Position numbers and translations under genes: made by a program. From CAYWOS01 sp964459985 (GTDB lineage: Bacteria; Bacillota; Clostridia; Christensenellales; Aristaeellaceae), in NCBI GenBank assembly GCA_964459985.1, contig CAYWOS010000002.1:1-64000 (forward strand): a stretch of DNA of 64,000 nt, written 5' to 3'. Numbering within the stretch: position 1 is the stretch's first letter; each line of letters opens with the position of its first letter. Below the pieces are notes generated by a model. The model ran no database searches. It was not told where the DNA came from and saw nothing but the letters and a program-made list of their open reading frames with translations. Below are positions 58,227-64,000 of this stretch, one piece after another.

Positions 58227-59675
58227 TTAGTTTCCTTTCGCCGCGATGAAGGCGTCAAGCTGGCGCTGAACCTCGGCGATGTACTCGTCGATGCCGGCGG
58301 CCTTGAGCTTTTCAACGGCCTTGGGATACTCGGTCTCGAAGTCCACGAAGCCGCCGCGAATGCTCGCCATTTCGTTGCCGGCGACCTCGTTGCAGGAGTT
58401 CTCGATGCCCTCGAAGCCCTCGTTGTTGAACGCGAAGCCCATCATGCCGCTCACCTTGGCGGTGTCGTCCCAGTGCTTGTAGGTATCGATGGATTCGGCG
58501 CTCACGTCGGCGGTGAAGAGCTGATAGTTCTGGTTGCGGAACATCCACTCGTAGAAGAACTCGTCGCCGTTGATCGAATGGATGCGGCCGTCGATGATCT
58601 CATAGTCGACGCCCTCGACGCCGTAGAGCGCGAACAGGTAGTTCTCCTGACTGGAATAGAGCCAGTTGAGGAATTTGATCGCGCCTTCGGGATTGGCGGC
58701 GCTGTACGGGATGCAGAGCACTTCGCCGCCGGCGGAGTTGATGTAGCGCGGCTTTTCGGGCGCGAGGAGGTAGCTCTTGAGCACGGCGCCGGGCGCGTTG
58801 GGACGCACGGTGGCGATGATCTCGTTTTCCTTGCCGAGCGAGCCTTCAACCCACAGGTACAGACCGGTCTGCATACGGCTGTCGCGCTCGTTGTATTTGA
58901 TGGTGGTCTCGTCGCCGTACAATCCGTTCACGTACATATCGCGGTTGAACTTGGCGACCTGCTGGAAGGCTTCGGTCTCGTAATAGCTGTACACCTTGCC
59001 GGTTTCCTCGCCGTACACGACCAGATCCTGCGAGGCGACCCAGAAGAACTGCTCGTCGGCGAAGTAGCGGGTCAGGGGCTTAAAGATGACGTCGGCGGGA
59101 CCCTTGAGCTCGGGGAACTGCTCCGCCGCTTTCTCGGCGAACGCCTTGAGATCCTCGGCGGTCTTGATCTCGGTCATGCCGACGGCTTCGAGGATGTCCT
59201 GCCGCACGCACACGAGCTGGTACATGGCGGAGGAAGGCGCGTACGCCGAGGGAATGCCGTAGATCTTGCCGTCGATCATGCCGCCCTCGAGCTGGCTCAT
59301 GGGCAGCACCTTGAGCATGTCCTGACCGTACTTTTCAATCAGCTCGTCCAGGGGCTGGCACTGCTTTTTGTTGCACATGCTGCTCAAATCGGGCAGACCG
59401 TCCCAGTACAGGTCGATCTCGTCCTGACTGCCGAGCATCACGTCTTTTTGTTCCCAGTACTGATCCCACGGCAGGAAGATCATTTCGACTTCCATGTTGA
59501 GATCGTTGAGCAATTTGTCGCGGAATTCGCCCTCCAGGAACTCGGTCATCCTGTCGGTCTCGTCGCCGGGGTAGAGGATGGTGATCTTTTCCGCCGCGTA
59601 CGCCGTGCCGGCGACGGAAAGCATCAGGGTCAGCGCCATGACCAGCGCCAGGGCCAGGGAAAGAGCCTTCTTCAT
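58227..59675 (-). CDS. ABC solute-binding protein, LplA/YtcQ-type
   Basis: 482 residues. The signal peptide ends GTAYA-AEK and has no cysteine at all, so it cannot be a lipoprotein. The mature N-terminus ITILYPGDETDRMTEFLEG and IDLYWDGLPDLSSM fit the long sugar-binding group. The ATG at 59675 is preceded by AAGGAGG seven bases away, an ideal site consistent with high expression. It serves the two permeases encoded just upstream; the sugar is unknown, though the DUF4832-type protein behind it suggests a complex glycan. Confidence 0.92.
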   Translation of the reverse strand: MKKALSLALALVMALTLMLSVAGTAYAAEKITILYPGDETDRMTEFLEGEFRDKLLNDLNMEVEMIFLPWDQYWEQKDVMLGSQDEIDLYWDGLPDLSSMCNKKQCQPLDELIEKYGQDMLKVLPMSQLEGGMIDGKIYGIPSAYAPSSAMYQLVCVRQDILEAVGMTEIKTAEDLKAFAEKAAEQFPELKGPADVIFKPLTRYFADEQFFWVASQDLVVYGEETGKVYSYYETEAFQQVAKFNRDMYVNGLYGDETTIKYNERDSRMQTGLYLWVEGSLGKENEIIATVRPNAPGAVLKSYLLAPEKPRYINSAGGEVLCIPYSAANPEGAIKFLNWLYSSQENYLFALYGVEGVDYEIIDGRIHSINGDEFFYEWMFRNQNYQLFTADVSAESIDTYKHWDDTAKVSGMMGFAFNNEGFEGIENSCNEVAGNEMASIRGGFVDFETEYPKAVEKLKAAGIDEYIAEVQRQLDAFIAAKGN

Positions 59676-59745
59676 GGAAAAACCTCCTTTTTTGATGGGA
59701 CAGTATATCGCAACCGCCTTTCGTTCAGGGCGGTTCGCAGCGGGG

Positions 59746-60666
59746 TTATTCCTTCACCGCGCCCGTCATGATGCCGTTGACGAAATAGCGCTGGATGAAG
59801 GGATAGAGGAAGATGATGGGGCCGATGGTGATGATGGTGACCGCCATTTTGACCGTTTCGCTGGGCAGCGTGATGTTCGCCGCCGCGCCAGGCGGCACGC
59901 GCCCCGAGGAAATGGCGTTGACGTTGGAAATGATGGAGTAAAGATAGTACTGGAGCGGGAAGAGCTTTTTCTTGTTGATGAAGATGAGCGCGTTCCACCA
60001 GTCGTTCCAGTACTGCAGCGCGTACATCAGCCCGACGGTGAGCAGCGCCGTTTTGCTGAGCGGGACGGCGATGCGGAAGAACACCGTCAGGTAGCCCGCG
60101 CCGTCGATCTTCGCCGCGTCGTAAAGCGATTCCGAGATGGCGGAAAAATAGGTGCGCATCAGGAACATGTTCCACACGCTGAACATGCTGGGCAAGATGA
60201 GCGCCAGAATGTTGTTGCGCAGGCCGTAATAGTTGACGCACACGACGTACCACGGGATCAGGCCGGCGGAGAAAATGATGGTGAAATTGCAGATGAAGGC
60301 GATGACGTTGCGGTATTTCATTTCCTTGACGGAAATGGCGAAGGCGATCATCGAAGTGACGAGCAGCGCGCCCAGCGTGCCCACGACGGTGATGAACACC
60401 GTCACGCCGTAGCTGGTGAGGATTTTGCTGCCGCTGTGCGCGAAAATGTAGGTATAGGTGTTGAGCGTGGGCGTTCTTGGGAAAACGGCGTAGCCGCTCG
60501 CGGCGATGTCGCGCTCGAGGGAGAAGGAGACGCTGAGCGTCAGGATCAGCGGGTACAGGCAGGCCGCGCCGAAAAGCACGATAAAGACGTAGGCGAAGCA
60601 TTTGACCATTTTGTCGGACGTCGATTTGCGCATCCGGCGCGCCGGCGCGCGGCGTGTTTCGATCAT
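59746..60666 (-). CDS. YtcP/LplC-type sugar ABC permease
   Basis: 306 residues and about six membrane segments. Coupling motif DAAKIDGAGYLTVFFRIAVP and the ending FVNGIMTGAVKE are characteristic. Its ATG overlaps the stop of the preceding permease (TGATG). Between it and the binding protein gene (59676-59745) lies a small imperfect hairpin around AACCGCC/GGCGGTT. Confidence 0.94.
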   Translation of the reverse strand: MIETRRAPARRMRKSTSDKMVKCFAYVFIVLFGAACLYPLILTLSVSFSLERDIAASGYAVFPRTPTLNTYTYIFAHSGSKILTSYGVTVFITVVGTLGALLVTSMIAFAISVKEMKYRNVIAFICNFTIIFSAGLIPWYVVCVNYYGLRNNILALILPSMFSVWNMFLMRTYFSAISESLYDAAKIDGAGYLTVFFRIAVPLSKTALLTVGLMYALQYWNDWWNALIFINKKKLFPLQYYLYSIISNVNAISSGRVPPGAAANITLPSETVKMAVTIITIGPIIFLYPFIQRYFVNGIMTGAVKE

Positions 60667-61619
60667 CAGAACAGCCCCTCCCCGTCGTTGAATTTCTTCG
60701 CCGCTTTATTGGCGAGCGTGACGAGCACCAGCCCCATGACGGACTGGAACAGGCCGATCGCCGTCGAATACCCGAACCCCAGCGAGCGCATGGAGGAATA
60801 GACGTAGGTGTCGATGACCGTCACCTCGTCGCTGAGGACGGGGTTGTTGCCCACAATGCCGTAAATCATGCCGAAATCGCCGTAGAAGATGCGCCCGACG
60901 CTCATCAGCGTAAGCACGACGGCGGTGGGCTTGAGCATGGGAATGGTCAGGTGCAGGATCTGGCGCAGGCGGTTCGCGCCGTCGATCGCCGCCGCCTCGT
61001 ACAGGCTGGCGTCGAAGTTCGCCATCGCCGCCATGTACACGATCGAGGAATAGCCCGCCCATTTCCACACGTCGGCGATGATGATGATGGCGCGCCAGTG
61101 CTGCGGCTCGGCGTACCAGCGGACGGGCTGCTTGCCCAGCGCTTTCAGGATCACGTTGACCTGCCCCACGTCGCTGGCGAAAAAGCCGTATATGATCGCG
61201 CCCACCACGACCCAAGACAGGAAGTAGGGGAAGAACATGGCGCTCTGGCAGACTTTTTTGAGCGCGCGGCTCCTGACCTCGTTCATGCATACGGCGATGG
61301 TGATGGGAAAGACAAGCCCGAGCAGGATGCCCCAGAAGTTGATGTACAGCGTGTTGAAGATGACCTTCCAGCCCTTGCCGCTCCCGGCGAAGAAATACGT
61401 AAAGTTGTCCAGCCCCACGAACGGGCTGCCGAACACGCCGTCCACGGCGTTGAACTTGACGAACGCCATGTAGATGCCGGGCAGGGGAATATAGCAGAAC
61501 AGGAGCAGGAGCATCAGCGCCGGCACGCACATGAGATACAGCGTGCGGCGATGCCGCATTTCCCACAGGAAGCCCCGCTTGGGCATGACCTGCGCGCGCG
61601 TTCGCGTCATAGCCATCAT
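60666..61619 (-). CDS. YteP/LplB-type sugar ABC permease
   Basis: 317 residues. The N-terminal YIPLPGIYMAFVKFNAVDG corresponds to the LplB hallmark; FFPYFLSWVVVGAIIYGF and the coupling motif EAAAIDGANRLRQILHLTIP follow. About six membrane segments. Three in-frame ATGs lie close together at 61619, 61616 and 61610; AGGAAAGG fits any of them. It pairs with the downstream YtcP-type permease. Confidence 0.93.
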   Translation of the reverse strand: MMAMTRTRAQVMPKRGFLWEMRHRRTLYLMCVPALMLLLLFCYIPLPGIYMAFVKFNAVDGVFGSPFVGLDNFTYFFAGSGKGWKVIFNTLYINFWGILLGLVFPITIAVCMNEVRSRALKKVCQSAMFFPYFLSWVVVGAIIYGFFASDVGQVNVILKALGKQPVRWYAEPQHWRAIIIIADVWKWAGYSSIVYMAAMANFDASLYEAAAIDGANRLRQILHLTIPMLKPTAVVLTLMSVGRIFYGDFGMIYGIVGNNPVLSDEVTVIDTYVYSSMRSLGFGYSTAIGLFQSVMGLVLVTLANKAAKKFNDGEGLF

Positions 61620-61637
61620 CCTTTCCTCGATATCGGG

Positions 61638-62861
61638 TTACGCCTTCTGATAAGGCGACTGGCCGATCCTGTCCGTTTCCTCTCGGAGCACCACCATGCC
61701 CGTCGCGTGGAAATGCGCGCCTTCGCGCCACGCCGCGAGCAGCTTTCTTTGCAGGCTCGTTTTACCGGGCGCCGACAGATCGGGCGATTCGTCGCCGAAT
61801 ACTTCGATTTTGATCTGCTCCTCGCCCTCGCCCGTGGGATAGCAGTAGAACTGCTTTTGCACCGATACGATGTGCCCGCCGCCGGGCAGCAGCGCGCGCA
61901 AACCGGGATCGTACAGCCAGCTCTCGCTCCAGAAGCCCCTGATGTTCAATTCGGGAAAGTATTCCCCGAAGAAATCGAGCGCGCGCAGCATCGAGCTTCT
62001 CACGCGCTTGGGCTCGTAGCCCTCGCCGCCCGGGATGTGCAGCGCGAGCAGCAGGCTGTCCTTGGGCAGCGCGTCCTTCCAGATTGCTTTTTGCAGCGTG
62101 ACGGGCGCGCGCCCGATCAGGCCCGCGGGCAGCACGGGATACGCCGTCACCGCCTGTTCGCTCTCCTGCCAGATCGGCTCGAACGCGAAGTCGTCGCATA
62201 CGCCGTTCACGCCGTCCAGCTGTCCGTCGCGGCGAATCCTGCCCTCGCCGCGCCACAGCGCCGTGACCTCGTTCGTTTCGGCGCTGCGGTAGAACGCCGG
62301 CGCTTCGTTGTAGCGGAAGGGGATAAAGTAGAAGCGGTCGAGGAAGAAAATGGCGCAGGTGTAGAAGTTCAGATCCCACGGGAAATCGGCGATTTCGGGA
62401 TCGCCGGCGTTGAGCTTGTCGATCTGCGGCTTGAGCCGGCGGCCGGGGATATCGGCGTAGTATTCTTCGGGCACGCCGCGCGCCTTGAGCGCCGCCGTCG
62501 AGGTTTCGACGCAGGCGATCATCATGGTCAGCGCGTACAGCGCCCGCGCGTCGCCCGTCAGACAGCCGGGATCGAGCGAAAGATACTCGTCGCAGTCGCA
62601 CCGGTTGCGCGCGGCGCACAGATCGGACACGAGAAAGCGGGAAAACGCAAACAGCGTTTCGTCTTGCTCGACGGCGGCGAGCGCGTCCTCCATGCGGCGC
62701 AGCGCGCGTTCGTCCGCGCCCGCGTTTTTCAGCGTCCGGCGGAAGAAATCATGATCGCACAGCGCCCGCCGCCCGTCGTCCTTCCATTCGTCAAAGAAAA
62801 CGTCCAGCCCCTCGGGCAGCTCCCGCATACGGACATACCCGGCATATTGACCGTAGTTCAT
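61638..62861 (-). CDS. Acyltransferase domain protein (NAT_N/GNAT_C type)
   Basis: 407 residues, no signal. The N-terminal half is helical; the C-terminal half contains LLALHIPGGEGYEPKRVRSS, RALDFFGEYFPELNIRGFW and SWLYDPGLRALLPGGGHI, which I recognise as the GNAT-like C-terminal domain of proteins annotated as acyltransferase-domain proteins in Clostridia. The acceptor is unknown. It lies 18 bases before the permease genes, and its ATG overlaps the oxidoreductase stop (ATGA). GGGAGG four bases before the ATG. Confidence 0.8.
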   Translation of the reverse strand: MNYGQYAGYVRMRELPEGLDVFFDEWKDDGRRALCDHDFFRRTLKNAGADERALRRMEDALAAVEQDETLFAFSRFLVSDLCAARNRCDCDEYLSLDPGCLTGDARALYALTMMIACVETSTAALKARGVPEEYYADIPGRRLKPQIDKLNAGDPEIADFPWDLNFYTCAIFFLDRFYFIPFRYNEAPAFYRSAETNEVTALWRGEGRIRRDGQLDGVNGVCDDFAFEPIWQESEQAVTAYPVLPAGLIGRAPVTLQKAIWKDALPKDSLLLALHIPGGEGYEPKRVRSSMLRALDFFGEYFPELNIRGFWSESWLYDPGLRALLPGGGHIVSVQKQFYCYPTGEGEEQIKIEVFGDESPDLSAPGKTSLQRKLLAAWREGAHFHATGMVVLREETDRIGQSPYQKA

Positions 62862-64000
62862 GTGACCTCCCGCGCGCGCAGTTCGCGCTTGAGCGCCGCG
62901 ACGTCGACCGTGCGCTTCTCCAGACGGCTGATCTCGGCGGCGTACGCCATGATGTGGCTTTCGACGCTCCGACCGATGGCGCTGTCGGGCGTTCCGCCGC
63001 CCTTGATGATCATTTCCAGATAATCGACCATCAGGCCGGTATCGCCGCCGCCGTGCGCGCCCACGATGGTCTGCGGATGGATGACGCGCTGCTCGACCGG
63101 CTCGATGCTGTTGGAGGTGAACTTGGTGATTTCAATGGTATTGCTTTCCTCGGTGGCGCGGATCTCGCCGTCCTCGCACATGATTTTGAGCGTGCGGTTC
63201 ATGCGCGTGGTGAAGCCGCTTAATATGAAGCTCGCCTTCGCGCCGTTTTCGAATTCCATCTGCACCGTTTGATGATCGCACACGTCGTTGTCCGCGCGGT
63301 AGACGCAGCACCCGTAGGGGCCTTCGGCGATGGCTTTCATCAGGCCTTCCTTCGTCTGGTCGCCCGTGAGCACGGTGGCGGGCCAGCAGCCCATGATGGG
63401 CAGATACGCCTTGCGCGCGTCGAAGCGGCAGTCCTTGGCGACGGGGCAGTCGAGGCATCTTTCGGCGCTGCCTTGAGGGGCGTGCGCCTCGTTGAAATAG
63501 GCGAGCGAGCCGTAGGAGGATATGCTTTTGCAGTCGCTCTCGATCAGCCACACGAGCAGATCCATGTCATGGCAGGATTTTTGCATGATGATGGGGCTGG
63601 AGAGCGCGGTATTGCGCCAGTTGCCGCGCACGAAGGAATGCGCGATGTGGAAATTGCCCACGTTTTCGTTATGCTGCACGGCGACGATTTTGCCCAGCTC
63701 GCCGCTTTGCACGATCTGCTTGATCGTGCGGAAGAAGGGCGAATAGCGCAGCACGTGGCATACGACGACGGGCAGGCCGAGCGCGTTCGCCTTTTTCTCG
63801 ATCATCAGGCACTCGACCGGATCGGGCGAGATCGGCTTTTCAAGCAGGAGCGGATAGCCCAGATCGAGCGCTTTCATCGCCTGCGCGTAATGATCCCTGT
63901 CCATCGAGGCGATGATGGCGGCGTCGCCCAGTTTGCCCGCCGCGAAAAGCTCGTCGGCGTCGGCGTATACGCGGTCGCTCGGGATATCGAATCTCTCCGC
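62858..64000 (-). CDS. Gfo/Idh/MocA family oxidoreductase (5' end outside the window)
   Basis: At least 380 residues; the N-terminal Rossmann GxGxxG part lies beyond the right edge, since the frame is open to 64000. The Gfo/Idh/MocA hallmark is in GYPLLLEKPISPDP (EKP). Further on are VVCHVLRYSPFF, a cysteine-bearing segment (CLDCPVAKDC), and GENGAKASF-like strands near FENGAKASFILSG. Family members use NAD(P) to oxidise or reduce sugars, inositols or their derivatives. First visible gene of the third importer operon; it likely handles the imported sugar. Confidence 0.92.
   Translation of the reverse strand, partial: AERFDIPSDRVYADADELFAAGKLGDAAIIASMDRDHYAQAMKALDLGYPLLLEKPISPDPVECLMIEKKANALGLPVVVCHVLRYSPFFRTIKQIVQSGELGKIVAVQHNENVGNFHIAHSFVRGNWRNTALSSPIIMQKSCHDMDLLVWLIESDCKSISSYGSLAYFNEAHAPQGSAERCLDCPVAKDCRFDARKAYLPIMGCWPATVLTGDQTKEGLMKAIAEGPYGCCVYRADNDVCDHQTVQMEFENGAKASFILSGFTTRMNRTLKIMCEDGEIRATEESNTIEITKFTSNSIEPVEQRVIHPQTIVGAHGGGDTGLMVDYLEMIIKGGGTPDSAIGRSVESHIMAYAAEISRLEKRTVDVAALKRELRAREVT

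Overview
The window looks like a chromosome segment of a high-GC, carbohydrate-using member of the Bacillota (class Clostridia). The housekeeping gene orders support this: darA-holB-ricT, and plsX-acpP-rnc-smc-ftsY. So do the sigma-A promoters with near-consensus boxes and 17-base spacers, strong AGGAGG ribosome sites, LplABC/YtcQ-type sugar importers and a YesM/YesN two-component pair. An uncultured gut or rumen Christensenellales-type lineage is my guess; nothing here proves the genus. No insertion sequence, phage gene, CRISPR array, rRNA operon or plasmid function was seen.

Layout. 1-775 (minus): a site-2 protease fragment, a DUF2087 protein and two tRNA-Met genes (elongator and initiator). 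948-9307 (plus): a starch/maltodextrin operon with a cytosolic GH13 neopullulanase-like enzyme, a binding protein, MalF- and MalG-type permeases, a secreted GH13 amylase and a secreted multi-module protein. 9308-9861: a gene-free stretch of about ten consecutive stem-loops. 9862-14057 (minus): transketolase, phosphohexomutase and a DUF2461 protein. 14284-22465: mixed genes, including a peptidoglycan-binding repeat protein, an ATP-grasp protein, ychF, uppP, two methyltransferases and a CPBP protease. 23301-28415 (plus): a beta-1,3-glucan locus with a secreted GH16, a probable GH161 phosphorylase and a LacI regulator. 28554-34419 (minus): an AfuABC/FbpABC-like importer with a DeoR regulator and a TIM-barrel isomerase. 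34750-43722 (minus): a GNAT protein, an LplBC/SBP importer, an unrecognised 459-residue protein and YesN/YesM. 43953-54370: gph, the darA-holB-ricT operon (minus), the plsX-acpP-rnc-smc-ftsY operon (plus) and a VOC protein. 54448-64000 (minus): a Gfo/Idh/MocA oxidoreductase, a NAT/GNAT_C acyltransferase, a third sugar importer and a 1235-residue secreted DUF4832-type protein.

How it fits together. Polysaccharide is cut outside the cell by the secreted GH13 and GH16 enzymes, and oligosaccharides enter through ABC importers. Cytosolic GH13 and GH161 enzymes would finish degradation; GH161 would yield glucose-1-phosphate, which the phosphohexomutase could feed into central metabolism. Three sugar permease pairs share the window with only one ATPase gene, so a shared MsmX-type ATPase is likely. 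None of the four solute-binding proteins has a recognisable lipobox.

The least explained items are a two-copy three-hairpin intergenic element with compensatory base changes (9647-9746 and 44631-44716), the unknown protein at 37885-39264, acyltransferases next to two importers, and the modular secreted protein at 54448-58155.
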